A stretch of DNA of 64,000 nucleotides, from contig NZ_CAJGZK010000009.1 of NCBI RefSeq assembly GCF_904846215.1, positions 53,525 through 117,524 of the forward strand. The letters run 5' to 3'. Origin of the DNA: Psychrobacter glacincola. GTDB lineage: Bacteria > Pseudomonadota > Gammaproteobacteria > Pseudomonadales > Moraxellaceae. The notes beneath the pieces were generated by a model, which had not been told where the DNA came from, did not search any database, and saw only the letters and a program-made list of their open reading frames with translations. The first letter of the stretch is position 1; every line of letters starts with the position of its first letter. The translations under genes were made by a program, and so were the position numbers. Below are positions 26,741 through 36,202 of the stretch, one piece after another.

Positions 26741-29587
26741 ATGCTATCTACCACCCCCAATGGTAACGGCTATCAGCCCACATCAGAACAGCTGCAAGTG
26801 CTACAAACGGCCAGTGAGTTTGCTTATCAAATTTGGCAAAGTCGCACGGGCGCCTGTCAGACGTTTTTACGCAGCTATCCTTTAGAGACAACCTTAACAC
26901 GCCAACAGATTGATGACCTGATACAAGATTATATCTTAGATGAAAACTACCAGCTCGCTCATGAAGCTAAAGTCATGAGTGGCTTGCGCAATTTGCGTAT
27001 GCTAATGATGATGCGCTGGATTTGGCAAGATGCACTAGGCATGATTGCCCTAGAGCAATTGACTGATGAGCTGTCTGAATTCGCTGATGGCTGTATTTTA
27101 TTTGCGAAAGACTATACTTATCAGCAGCTGGTGACTAAATATGGTCAGCCAACCTTTATTAATGCTCAAGGCAATGTGCAAGTCGATGATATGGCGATTA
27201 TGGCGATGGGTAAGCTTGGCGCTCATGAGCTGAATTTATCGAGTGATATCGACCTTATTTTTATCCATCAGGCCCGCGGTGAAACCGACGGCGATAAAGC
27301 CAAAGACGCTCGCAGTATTGATAATAAGCGTTTTATGACTCGCCTCGGTCAAGGTATTATCAAGCTGCTCGATAACAATACGGCTGATGGTTTTGTATTT
27401 CGGGTGGATATGCGCCTGCGCCCATGGGGTGATGGCAGTGATTTGGCCATTCATCTGTCAGCATTACAGAAGTATTTTTCTCAGCATGGGCGAGCATGGG
27501 AGCGATTTGCTTGGCTAAAAGCTCGCGTGGTTGGACACATAGACCAGCCATTCTATGATGATATTCAAGCGCTGATCAAACCGTTTGTTTTTCGTTATTA
27601 CGTCGATTACAGCGCTTTTTCGGCACTCAGAGAAATGAAGTCTCTGATTCAAAATCAAGTCGCGCAGCGTGAAGATTTGGATAATATCAAGCTTGGCGCT
27701 GGTGGTATTCGAGATATTGAGTTTATTGTCCAAGCCTTCCAACTGATTTATGGCGGACGACATCCACAGCTACAGGTAAAGTCTTGTTTAAAAGCAATGC
27801 AAGCGCTGTGTGAGCTCAAGTATTTAGAGCAGACCATATATCAAGAACTGCAAAGCGCTTATCGATTTTTACGCCGGCTTGAGCATGGTATTCAAGCGAT
27901 TAATGACCAACAGACTCAGCGCCTTCCTCATGATGTGCATTGGCAGCACAATCTTGCGCTCACCCTTGGGTTTGAAGACTGGGATGGATTGCTAAATACA
28001 CTCAATAATCATCGATGTCATGTCAATGTGCCGTTTGAGCGTATGGTTACGGAAAGGCAAGTACCAACTCACGATGATGAGCTAGAACCTGCTAATTTGG
28101 ATGAGCAAGTTGCCCGTCTAAATGACGTGTTGACGCAAGAGAACCACACTAAATTGCAAAATTTTTGGCAATCGAAAATGGTTGCTAATTTAAGTGATGA
28201 AGCGCGTGAACGTTTAGATGACGCGTATCCGGTGATAGTGCATGCGCTACTGGCACATCAAGATCAACAGCAATTGGCCAACACCGCGTTGCCTCGCTTG
28301 ATTGCCTTGCTTGAAGCGATTTGTCGTCGTTCTATTTATTTGGTTATGATTGCAGAAAATCCAAATGCCACGGTTGAGCTCATACCGATGCTGTCGGCTA
28401 GTCCTTGGATTGCCAAAGAATTGGCACAGTATCCGGTATTATTGGATACTTTTTTACAGCAGCGCTATCGGCATTTACCAGACAAGCTTGAGCTGCGTGA
28501 TATCTTGCGTCAGCAGTTATTGCGGGTGGAGCCCAATGATGAAGAAAAGCTGCTTAGTGTCTTACGGTTATTTAAAAAGAACCAAATATTGGCTGTCGCC
28601 GCCAGTGATGTGTTGGCTGAACGTCCAATCATGAAAGTATCGGATTCTTTAACCTATATTGCTGAGGTGGTGCTAGAAGCGGCGCTTGAGCGTGCTTTTG
28701 CTGAAATTGTTAAACGTTATGGGTATCCTATTGGTCAAGATGGTGATCCGGTTACCGAAGCGGATTACGGCTTTGCTATCATAGGCTACGGTAAGCTTGG
28801 TGGTCTTGAGTTGTCTTATTCATCAGATTTAGATTTGGTGTTTTTGCATAAAATAAAAGAGCAGGGCATGACCACGGGTGAAAGTTCGGTCAGTGGCATG
28901 AAATTTGCGGCACGCTTGGCGCAAAAGCTCATGACCTATCTGAATACCCAAACCCGTGATGGCCGTGCTTATGAGGTGGACATGCGTCTGCGCCCCTCAG
29001 GCAACGCTGGGATGATGGTGGTGTCTTGTCATGCGTTTGAAACCTATCAGCTGGAGAAAGCTTGGTCATGGGAGCATCAAGCGCTGGTACGGGCACGGGC
29101 TATCTGCGGTGATAAACGCGTCACAGCGCGATTTTGTGATATTCGCCGTACGGTCTTAGCGTTACCGCGCACGATTGAGGAAGTACGTATCGAAGTGACG
29201 AGTATGCGCATTAAAATGCAAAAACATCTAGGAACCAGCCAATGGCAACAGCAGGCAGGCAGGTTTCATCTCAAGCAGGATGCTGGCGGCATTGTTGATA
29301 TCGAGTTTTTGGCGCAATTTGCCGTATTGGCGTATTCGCACGAGCATCCAACATTGACCCAATGGAGTGATAACGTCCGTATTTTTGAAGAAATGGCGAT
29401 ACTAGGTATTTGGCAGGCGGAGGTTTGTCAAGATTTGACCGATGCTTATTTGCGCATCCGCGCCGCAACGCATCAATTAGCGCTATCTGAGCAGTCGCTG
29501 CTGGTTGATGAGTCGCTTTGGACCCAAACCCGCGCGCTGGTACAGGCGCAGTGGCAGCATCTGATGGGTGTGGAATCGCCAGAATAA
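26741..29587 (+). CDS. glnE: Glutamine synthetase adenylyltransferase/deadenylyltransferase
   Basis: About 948 residues. GlnE adds AMP to, and removes it from, glutamine synthetase in response to PII, tuning nitrogen assimilation. Two nucleotidyltransferase domains are visible: the N-terminal with MGKLGAHELNLSSDIDLIFIH (split at the G-G-E-L-x-S-D-D pattern; about 162-180) and the C-terminal with YGKLGGLELSYSSDLDLVFLH. Both aspartate pairs are intact, so both activities should be present. Length matches E. coli GlnE (946). AAGGA upstream favours the second ATG (26741) over 26717. ilvE follows after 242 bp. Confidence 0.95.
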   Translation: MLSTTPNGNGYQPTSEQLQVLQTASEFAYQIWQSRTGACQTFLRSYPLETTLTRQQIDDLIQDYILDENYQLAHEAKVMSGLRNLRMLMMMRWIWQDALGMIALEQLTDELSEFADGCILFAKDYTYQQLVTKYGQPTFINAQGNVQVDDMAIMAMGKLGAHELNLSSDIDLIFIHQARGETDGDKAKDARSIDNKRFMTRLGQGIIKLLDNNTADGFVFRVDMRLRPWGDGSDLAIHLSALQKYFSQHGRAWERFAWLKARVVGHIDQPFYDDIQALIKPFVFRYYVDYSAFSALREMKSLIQNQVAQREDLDNIKLGAGGIRDIEFIVQAFQLIYGGRHPQLQVKSCLKAMQALCELKYLEQTIYQELQSAYRFLRRLEHGIQAINDQQTQRLPHDVHWQHNLALTLGFEDWDGLLNTLNNHRCHVNVPFERMVTERQVPTHDDELEPANLDEQVARLNDVLTQENHTKLQNFWQSKMVANLSDEARERLDDAYPVIVHALLAHQDQQQLANTALPRLIALLEAICRRSIYLVMIAENPNATVELIPMLSASPWIAKELAQYPVLLDTFLQQRYRHLPDKLELRDILRQQLLRVEPNDEEKLLSVLRLFKKNQILAVAASDVLAERPIMKVSDSLTYIAEVVLEAALERAFAEIVKRYGYPIGQDGDPVTEADYGFAIIGYGKLGGLELSYSSDLDLVFLHKIKEQGMTTGESSVSGMKFAARLAQKLMTYLNTQTRDGRAYEVDMRLRPSGNAGMMVVSCHAFETYQLEKAWSWEHQALVRARAICGDKRVTARFCDIRRTVLALPRTIEEVRIEVTSMRIKMQKHLGTSQWQQQAGRFHLKQDAGGIVDIEFLAQFAVLAYSHEHPTLTQWSDNVRIFEEMAILGIWQAEVCQDLTDAYLRIRAATHQLALSEQSLLVDESLWTQTRALVQAQWQHLMGVESPE

Positions 29588-29829
29588 CCTTATTAAAACG
29601 ATGAGGCGGGTTGCGTTCGCTCGTATATGAATAAAAGCCATGCAGTGATAAACTAAAATATTGTATTTGCCTAGCGTGCCGGTGATATAATCATTTGCGC
29701 ATTATATTTGTACTTGAAAAATTTGATCTGAAAAATAGGCGCTCAGTATCCGCATAAAATTTTAATTAAAGTATCCACTTAACACTCAACAAAAAAGTTA
29801 GACATCAGCGCTAACATAAGGATTATTAA

Positions 29830-30759
29830 ATGAATATGGCAACAGACGAAGGCAAGCTTTGGATGAATGGCACGATGATTGAACAGCCAGATGCCAAGGT
29901 TCATGTGCTTACGCATAGCCTGCATTATGGTATGGCAGTCTTTGAAGGCGTCCGTGCTTATCAAACAGCCGATAACCGTACTGCAATTTTTCGTCTAAAA
30001 GAACATACTGAGCGTCTATTGGGTTCGGCGAAGATTTTTCAGATGGAGGTGCCTTTTGATGCAGCAACACTTGAGCAAGCACACAAAGATGTGGTCAAGC
30101 AAAACAATCTAGCAGAAGCGTATATTCGCCCGCTTATTTGGGTCGGTGCCGAAAAATTAGGTCTGTCTTCACGCGATAACAGTATCAATGCCATGGTAGC
30201 TGCGTGGCATTGGGGCGCATACCTTGGTGAAGAAGGTATCAAAAATGGCATTCGTGTAAAAACGTCGTCATTCACCCATCACTTGCCAAACGTGACCATG
30301 TGTAAGGCAAAAGCCTCAAGCAACTATCCAGTATCTATCATGGCGAACCAAGAAGTGACCCGTAACGGCTATGACGAAGCCATCTTGATGGATCCACAAG
30401 GCTATGTCTGCCAAGGCGCAGGCGAAAACTTATTCTTAGTAAAAGATGGCGTGCTGCATACGCCAGACTTAGCCGGCGGGGCACTTGACGGTATCACGCG
30501 TCGTACTATCATCCAATTTGCTGATGATTTGGGCATCAAAGTCATTGAACGCCGTATTACTCGTGATGAGTTTTACTTAGCAGATGAAATATTTATGACT
30601 GGCACCGCTGCTGAAGTCACGCCTATTCGTGAATACGATGACCGTACTATTGGTAATGGTGGTCGTGGACCCTTGACGGAAAAACTGCAAACCTTGTACT
30701 TTGATGTGGTTCATGGTCGTAATGAGCAGTATATGGATTGGTTAAGCTTTATTGATTAA
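29830..30759 (+). CDS. ilvE: Branched-chain amino acid aminotransferase
   Basis: 309-residue PLP fold-type IV transaminase, the last step in leucine, isoleucine and valine synthesis. LHYGMAVFEGVRAY (about 37-50), the PLP lysine in CKAKASSNYPVS (about 157-168), EAILMDPQGYVCQGAGENLFLV and IFMTGTAAEVTPI are all typical. Length equals E. coli IlvE. AAGGA eight bases before the ATG supports the start. A strong terminator follows, after which the glycan locus begins; in Acinetobacter ilvE marks the same border of the outer-core locus. Confidence 0.97.
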   Translation: MNMATDEGKLWMNGTMIEQPDAKVHVLTHSLHYGMAVFEGVRAYQTADNRTAIFRLKEHTERLLGSAKIFQMEVPFDAATLEQAHKDVVKQNNLAEAYIRPLIWVGAEKLGLSSRDNSINAMVAAWHWGAYLGEEGIKNGIRVKTSSFTHHLPNVTMCKAKASSNYPVSIMANQEVTRNGYDEAILMDPQGYVCQGAGENLFLVKDGVLHTPDLAGGALDGITRRTIIQFADDLGIKVIERRITRDEFYLADEIFMTGTAAEVTPIREYDDRTIGNGGRGPLTEKLQTLYFDVVHGRNEQYMDWLSFID

Positions 30760-30788
30760 TAACAGAGTCATTTGAACAGATTGAAGAG

Positions 30789-30815
30789 GCTGAACGCAAT
30801 CGTTCAGCTTTTTTT
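30789..30815 (+). terminator. Terminator after ilvE
   Basis: GCTGAACG and CGTTCAGC pair around CAAT, followed by seven T residues. A textbook intrinsic terminator that separates ilvE from the glycan genes. Confidence 0.93.
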
Positions 30816-30869
30816 ATGCTAATATATTCGTCATATTATTTACCCACACGATTAAAGTGAGCAGTTCCA

Positions 30870-31706
30870 ATGCCAATAGATTCTAAAACAACCGACAACG
30901 AAAATATCAAACAAATTATTTGTATCAAATGGGGTGCTAAGTACGGTGCTGATTATGCCAATAAACTGTACGGTATGGTCTCTCGCAATATTACCCCTCC
31001 GTTTCGTTTTGTCTGTTTTACCGATGATACAACAGACGTACGTTCAGAGATTGAGTGTCAAGAACTGCCACCTTTAGACATTACAATGCCAACCAACACA
31101 ATGGGTAAATGGCCAAAGTCACGACTTTGGGGCGAGAAGCTTGGAGATTTGACTGGTAACGTCTTGTTCCTAGACTTGGATGTGATCGTGGTAGACAGCC
31201 TTGACCCTTTCTTTGAATATGGCAAGCCGGATGATACTGTTTTGTCTTACAATCCCAGCAATCCCTTAGAGCGTCTGGGGCAGACCTCATGCTTTAGATT
31301 TCAGGTAGGATCATTGACCTCGCTACAAGAAAAATTTAAGGCAGATCCACAAGGTATCGCTGATAAGTACCGTTTTGAGCAACGCTTCGTCACTCGTAAT
31401 GCCCCAGGTGGCGTAAAGCTCTTTCCAAAGGCATGGGTAGCACACTTTAGGCGCAAATGCCGTCAACCATTTCCACTCAATTATTTCAAAACGCCAAAAA
31501 TCCCTAAAGGAGCAAGTATCATTATATTTCCTGGTGATTTGAATCCGACTGATGCCATTAGTGGACGATACCACCCTAACGCCGCTGATAATATAAAAGA
31601 TCACTTAAAAAAAATAAAAGAACCCAAAAACTTAAAAAGTCCACTACGTCATTTGCGTCATTTTATCTTGCCAGTAAACTGGGTAGAAAAATACTGGAAG
31701 GAATAA
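30870..31706 (+). CDS. DxD glycosyltransferase-like protein, outer-core locus
   Basis: 278 residues. IICIKWGAKYGADYANKLYG at the N-terminus, RFVCFTDDT, and a nucleotide-sugar DxD motif in VLFLDLDVIVVDSLDPF (about 108-124) point to a GT-A fold retaining enzyme near GT8. It is clearly related to the protein encoded at 40334-41134 at the other end of the locus: the order of motifs and the ending with a PxxWxExYW pattern (here NWVEKYWKE) are shared. The sugar donor is unknown. It is the first gene after ilvE, in the same direction. Confidence 0.75.
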   Translation: MPIDSKTTDNENIKQIICIKWGAKYGADYANKLYGMVSRNITPPFRFVCFTDDTTDVRSEIECQELPPLDITMPTNTMGKWPKSRLWGEKLGDLTGNVLFLDLDVIVVDSLDPFFEYGKPDDTVLSYNPSNPLERLGQTSCFRFQVGSLTSLQEKFKADPQGIADKYRFEQRFVTRNAPGGVKLFPKAWVAHFRRKCRQPFPLNYFKTPKIPKGASIIIFPGDLNPTDAISGRYHPNAADNIKDHLKKIKEPKNLKSPLRHLRHFILPVNWVEKYWKE

Positions 31707-31764
31707 ATATAAATATATAGCTAAGCGGCGGTATTTCAAAAAGTATGTTTAGTAAGTAAAGAAA

Positions 31765-32217
31765 GGATGACAGCCGCAGCAAGACGATATATTTGAGGTT
31801 ATGAAGACACAAATGAATATTAATTGCCCCGACTGTCGCAGTTCCAGTTTGAAGAAGAATGGTATAAAAAGTTATGGTAAGCAAAACTACCAATGAGATT
31901 GTCGCCCATGCTTGGGGAAAGTGTGACTTAAGAACCCCTAAAAAGCTGCGAGTTCAACTTAAAAATCTCAAGGTTTGCTATGGCTCAATCAGCATGGATC
32001 ACTAGAATAGCTTTAAAACTGCATTTAAAGCAGACTCTAAACAGATTGGTGAAAGGTATACCTTTGGTATTGAAGGCATTAACTGCCATTTAAGACACCG
32101 ATTGAAACGAGATTTTAGAAAGACCTGTATTTTTTCTAAGAAACTCGACAATCACTTTAAGACGTTCAATCTGGTGTTCTTTTATATCACTTGTGGCTAT
32201 GTCTAGTGCCAGTATCC
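31765..32217 (+). mobile_element. IS1-family insertion sequence, decayed remnant
   Basis: Contains a broken IS1-type transposase (31801-32206). The outer limits are tentative: GGATGACAG at 31765 and the reverse complement GGATACTGG ending at 32217 could be worn terminal repeats. At about 450 bp it is well below the 700-800 bp of intact IS1 elements, so an internal part is deleted. No target duplication is evident. It sits between the rightward glycosyltransferase gene and the 3' end of leftward ugd. Confidence 0.6.
31801..32206 (+). pseudogene. IS1-family transposase pseudogene
   Basis: The first part reads MNINCPDCRSSSLKKNGIK, an IS1 InsA-type zinc-finger start, then meets an in-frame TGA after about 31 codons. 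Two further stops follow. The last part reads KQIGERYTFGIEGINCHLRH and then FSKKLDNHFKTFNLVFFYIT, ending GYV-stop, which is the C-terminal InsB/DDE region of IS1 relatives. The middle, with most of the catalytic core, is missing. It cannot make an active enzyme. Confidence 0.75.
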
Positions 32218-32242
32218 TTTTATATACACCACTGAATATTCA

Positions 32243-33409
32243 TTAATCGCTTCCAAATAAGTCTCGAGTAAACACTTTATGAGAGACGTCTTGTATATCG
32301 ACAGACAAACGGTTGGCTACGATAACATCACTCATTGATTTAAATACTTCTAGATCTTGAATCACACGTGAGTTAAAAAACTCATCTTCTTTTAGCGCAG
32401 GTTCATAGACAATAACCTCAATACCTTTTGCTTTGATACGCTTCATGATGCCTTGGATAGCAGAGGCTCTAAAGTTATCTGAACCATTTTTCATAACCAG
32501 TCGATGCATACCCACTATTTTTGGTTTTCTTTCGATGATTTTATCAGCAATAAAGTCTTTACGAGTTCTGTTAGAATCGACAATGGCTCTAATAAGGTTG
32601 CTTGGTACCTCATCATAATTTGCTAGCAGTTGTTTGGTATCTTTAGGTAAGCAGTAGCCCCCATAGCCAAATGATGGGTTGTTATAATGAGTACCGATAC
32701 GCGGATCTAAACCAACACCTTCAATGATTTGTTTGGTTTTGAGTCCAAATGTCTGCGCATAAGTATCTAGCTCATTAAAATACGCCACCCGCATCGCTAG
32801 ATAGGTATTTGAGAATAATTTAATGGCTTCGGCTTCTGTAGGATCTGTAAAAAGCTGAGGGACATCCTTTTTTATAGCGCCTTCAAGTAATAAATCCGCA
32901 AATAATTGAGCGCGTTCGGACTGCTCACCTACTATTATTCTCGAAGGATAGAGATTGTCATATAACGCTTTGCCTTCCCGTAGAAACTCAGGAGAAAAAA
33001 TAATATTATCAGTTGAGTACTGTTTCCTGATTTCCACAGTATATCCAACGGGCACCGTTGATTTTATAATTATCACGGCTTTCTGATTCACTGAGAGTAC
33101 TTGTTCAATAACGTTTTCTACACTTTCAGTATTAAAGTAGTTGGTTTTTGAATCGTAATCGGTAGGGGTTGCGATAATGACAAAATCAGCGCTTTCATAA
33201 GCAGCTTTAGCCTCTAGCGTTGCTGTGAAGTTAAGTTCTTTGTTCAATAAGAAATCCTCAATATCCTTGTCTTTGATAGGGGACTTTTTAGAATTGAGTA
33301 AGGCAATCTTTTCTGGAATAACATCGACAGCAACGACTTCATGGTGCTGAGCAAGCAACATGGCGTTTGATAAGCCGACGTAGCCTGTGCCTGCTACTGC
33401 TATTTTCAT
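32243..33409 (-). CDS. ugd: UDP-glucose 6-dehydrogenase
   Basis: About 388 residues, the length of E. coli Ugd. Converts UDP-glucose to UDP-glucuronate using two NAD+. The Rossmann start [51 protein letters not shown], and the catalytic cysteine in [17 protein letters not shown] (about 255-271) are all present. The frame opens 17 codons upstream, but the Rossmann start at 33409 is the family start. In this locus it would supply glucuronic or galacturonic acid for the lipooligosaccharide core. It is the only leftward gene in the left part of the locus. Confidence 0.95.
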   Translation of the reverse strand: MKIAVAGTGYVGLSNAMLLAQHHEVVAVDVIPEKIALLNSKKSPIKDKDIEDFLLNKELNFTATLEAKAAYESADFVIIATPTDYDSKTNYFNTESVENVIEQVLSVNQKAVIIIKSTVPVGYTVEIRKQYSTDNIIFSPEFLREGKALYDNLYPSRIIVGEQSERAQLFADLLLEGAIKKDVPQLFTDPTEAEAIKLFSNTYLAMRVAYFNELDTYAQTFGLKTKQIIEGVGLDPRIGTHYNNPSFGYGGYCLPKDTKQLLANYDEVPSNLIRAIVDSNRTRKDFIADKIIERKPKIVGMHRLVMKNGSDNFRASAIQGIMKRIKAKGIEVIVYEPALKEDEFFNSRVIQDLEVFKSMSDVIVANRLSVDIQDVSHKVFTRDLFGSD

Positions 33410-34111
33410 AAATTGAGTCCAAAAATTTGATGTAATTAATCCACTATAATACGAATACAAGAAGCCTGACGAGGTATGCTTTAATATGAACTGAAGGTGT
33501 GCTTTGTCTATTAATCTAAGTCTGGTTTTATGGCCTTACATTTGACAATAAAGATGACGGCAGATGTGCTGAAAGTTTTTGAGTCATAGCGTTGCTGGCT
33601 TTTTGATACGAGTTCGAATCCAGTAGATCTAAACTTCGTATACATCCATATTTTATTGAGTCTTCTTGCAAACTGGCTAAAAAATTCTTGACACCACTTT
33701 CTTTTTTTAAATAGTTGATAGATATCGGAGGTTCCAGACAAGCTTCATTTTTTTGAATATTTAGAGGGTTCATTAAGGTAATAGGGTTTACCTGAGCAAT
33801 ATTTCTAATATACCTCATTTGATAAAACATAAGCTTAACAGAATAAAAAATAGATACCAGTTTTTAAAGTGGCCTTGAGTAAAATTGGAGTTATGGAGTG
33901 ATATGGATAAATTCGCACATATATTATGAATGTTGTATCATAAGCGTGGTTTCTGTTTCAGCTATTGCTCTGAGCAATCTTTGCTAAACACGCGCATTGT
34001 AATCGTTTACGAGGCTGATTACTAATAGAGACAGGTCTAAAAAATTAACTCCATAGTCAACAGCAATGTTACTACTGGTCTATAAAAAACATCAAGTTAA
34101 CGGTGAAATAA
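33410..34111. other. Gene-poor spacer with a possible gene remnant
   Basis: About 700 AT-rich bases between ugd and the next glycosyltransferase. A reverse-strand frame at 33528-33830 (100 codons, start MFYQMRYIRNIAQ) has a protein-like composition (e.g. ISINYLKKESGVKNF) but no recognised domain and no good ribosome site. It may be the relic of a glycan gene; confidence that it is expressed is low. Promoters of ugd and of the gene at 34112 should lie here. Confidence 0.35.
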
Positions 34112-35200
34112 TTGAGAGTATTACATTTTGTAACGGGTGGTTTTTCAGGGGCGACCAAAGTTGCTGTGGATCTAATAGCTGCCCATAATCAAATCGAAGC
34201 GAATGAGAGCTTGTTGGTGTTACGCTGTAAAAAAACAACCACAACCGAAAAACTCGAAGAACTAGAACGCAAAAAAATAAATTATCAGGTAATAACCGGT
34301 ATAACACATCTTGCAACTATCTATCAGCTGAAAAAATTATGCGATCAATGGCAACCTGATATCCTAGTCACTCATGGGTTTCCAGAGCATCTTTTAGGCA
34401 GGCACGCTGGGTTGTTGGCTAAAGTTCCTCATTTAATACAGGTAGAGCATAATTCTAAAGAACGTTATACACCGTGGAAGCTTTATCAAACACGTAAGCT
34501 AAGTAAGTCTACAGACAGAGTTATTGCTGTTTCAGAAGGTGTCGCGAAGGTTTTATCTAAGCAGGGTCTTAAAGCGCCTATTCAAACCATTCCAAATGGT
34601 ATTGATACCACTCTATTTGGCGGTTCAAACCTGCTACCTATAAATAAAAGGCCGCAAGACCTAATTATGATAGGTAGATATGCTAAAAGTAAAGATCATG
34701 TTACTTTGATTAAAGCGTTAGATCAGCTTAAACAAAAAGGCATCAGACCCAATCTTACTCTAGTAGGTAGTGGCCGTAAGCGGTATAAAAAAGAAGTGCA
34801 TGAACTGGTAAGACGTTACGAATTACAAAATCAAGTGGATTTTATTGAGTACAGCAGTGAGGTCGATAAACTACTGTTACAACATAAAGTTTTTGTGATG
34901 TCTAGCAGGTTTGAGGGGCTAAACCTAGCTGTCTTGGAAGCGATGGCAAGCGGTTGTGTGGTTGTTGGGAGCCGAGCTGTTGGTGTTGAAGAGTTAATCG
35001 AAGATAGTGAAGATGGTTTCTTATTCCCCATTGGAGATGCTGTAGAGCTAGCAAGTATTATTGATACCATTTTATCTGCACCATTGGCCTATCAAAAACT
35101 TGCAGTAGCTGCCAGAAAAAAATCGCTAAGTCACTATGATAAAAAACAAGTAACTCAAGCATATTATAAATTATTTCAGAACTTATTAACCAATAGTTAG
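34112..35200 (+). CDS. GT4 glycosyltransferase, outer-core locus
   Basis: 362 residues starting MRVLHFVTGGFSGATKVAVDLI from a TTG codon; no ATG is available before the conserved N-terminal strand. The GT-B pattern continues with THGFPEHLLGRHAG, IQVEHNSKERYT, VIAVSEGVAK, IPNGIDTTLFGG, and GRYAKSKDHVTLIKAL, and ends with VMSSRFEGLNLAVLEAMASG (E-x7-E). It probably adds a sugar from a nucleotide donor to the growing lipooligosaccharide at the inner membrane face. Donor and linkage unknown. The GT2 gene follows after 31 bp. Confidence 0.87.
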   Translation: MRVLHFVTGGFSGATKVAVDLIAAHNQIEANESLLVLRCKKTTTTEKLEELERKKINYQVITGITHLATIYQLKKLCDQWQPDILVTHGFPEHLLGRHAGLLAKVPHLIQVEHNSKERYTPWKLYQTRKLSKSTDRVIAVSEGVAKVLSKQGLKAPIQTIPNGIDTTLFGGSNLLPINKRPQDLIMIGRYAKSKDHVTLIKALDQLKQKGIRPNLTLVGSGRKRYKKEVHELVRRYELQNQVDFIEYSSEVDKLLLQHKVFVMSSRFEGLNLAVLEAMASGCVVVGSRAVGVEELIEDSEDGFLFPIGDAVELASIIDTILSAPLAYQKLAVAARKKSLSHYDKKQVTQAYYKLFQNLLTNS

Positions 35201-35231
35201 TAATCAAATAGTTTTCTAATACGGACTCAAT

Positions 35232-36200
35232 ATGAAAAAAGAAGACATAACGATTAGTATTTTGATACCTGTTTATAATGTAGAAGAGTATGTAGAGGAT
35301 TGTATAGAGTCAATACTTGCCCAAATCGATACCAGAGCATCAATCTTAATTATGAATGATGCTGCTACAGACAATAGTGCAATGATCTTAGAGCGCTATA
35401 AGAGTCATCCTAAAATAGAAGTTTTTAATGCACCTCATAATAGAGGCTTGTCAGCAACGCGTAATGCTCTCTTTGATATTGCTCAAACGGAGTATGTATG
35501 GTTCATTGATTCAGACGATTTGCTGTATGAAAACGCTTATTCATCAGTAATGCATCAGTTAGAAAAACTGAATTCGGATATTTTGTGTGCTGATTATGTG
35601 TCGTTACGAGGCAAAAAAGAGGTAAGAAAAAAAGCTTTTATAGGCAAGGCTAATAAAAATTATACCAATAAGAGAAATAGCTTTTTAGATAATATTATTA
35701 AAAATAACAGCAACCACGTTTGGAGTAAAGTTTTTAGAAGAAAAATTATACAAGATATAAGATTTAAAGAAGGTCTAAATTTTGAAGATATTTTATTCAT
35801 AACAGATGTTTCACTGATTGATTTTAAATATAGCTATCTTGAAAAACCGGTTATTAAATACCGAGAACGTGAAGGATCTATTATAAAAAATCTTAATGAA
35901 AAATATGTAGATGATTATTTGACTGCTTTTACTTATCGATTGGATAATTATAAAATAGTTGATCGTCAAGATGGTTATAGTTATTTAATTTATAAGGTTT
36001 ATAAGCGTTATATAGGATTGTTAGAAAAAATAGATAGGAACAACAAGAAAGAGCTATTAAAATATACTTATGATAAATACGATAAATATTTTTCCGATCT
36101 TTATTCAGATGTAATTGTAGATATGCCATTACATAAAAAAATAATACTTAGTATTAAAAAATTAAAAATTAAAAATATTTTAAAAATAACAGGAATATAA
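35232..36200 (+). CDS. GT2 glycosyltransferase, outer-core locus
   Basis: 322 residues with the GT2 start ISILIPVYNVEEYVEDCIES (about residues 8-27), ILIMNDAATDNSAMI, NRGLSATRNALFDIA, and the DxD motif in WFIDSDDLLYENAY. The C-terminal half is rich in Lys, Tyr and Ile and the DNA is markedly AT-rich compared with ilvE or aspS. This suggests recent acquisition. The next gene begins only 2 bp after the stop, so the two are translationally linked. Confidence 0.88.
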   Translation: MKKEDITISILIPVYNVEEYVEDCIESILAQIDTRASILIMNDAATDNSAMILERYKSHPKIEVFNAPHNRGLSATRNALFDIAQTEYVWFIDSDDLLYENAYSSVMHQLEKLNSDILCADYVSLRGKKEVRKKAFIGKANKNYTNKRNSFLDNIIKNNSNHVWSKVFRRKIIQDIRFKEGLNFEDILFITDVSLIDFKYSYLEKPVIKYREREGSIIKNLNEKYVDDYLTAFTYRLDNYKIVDRQDGYSYLIYKVYKRYIGLLEKIDRNNKKELLKYTYDKYDKYFSDLYSDVIVDMPLHKKIILSIKKLKIKNILKITGI

Positions 36201-36202
36201 AA

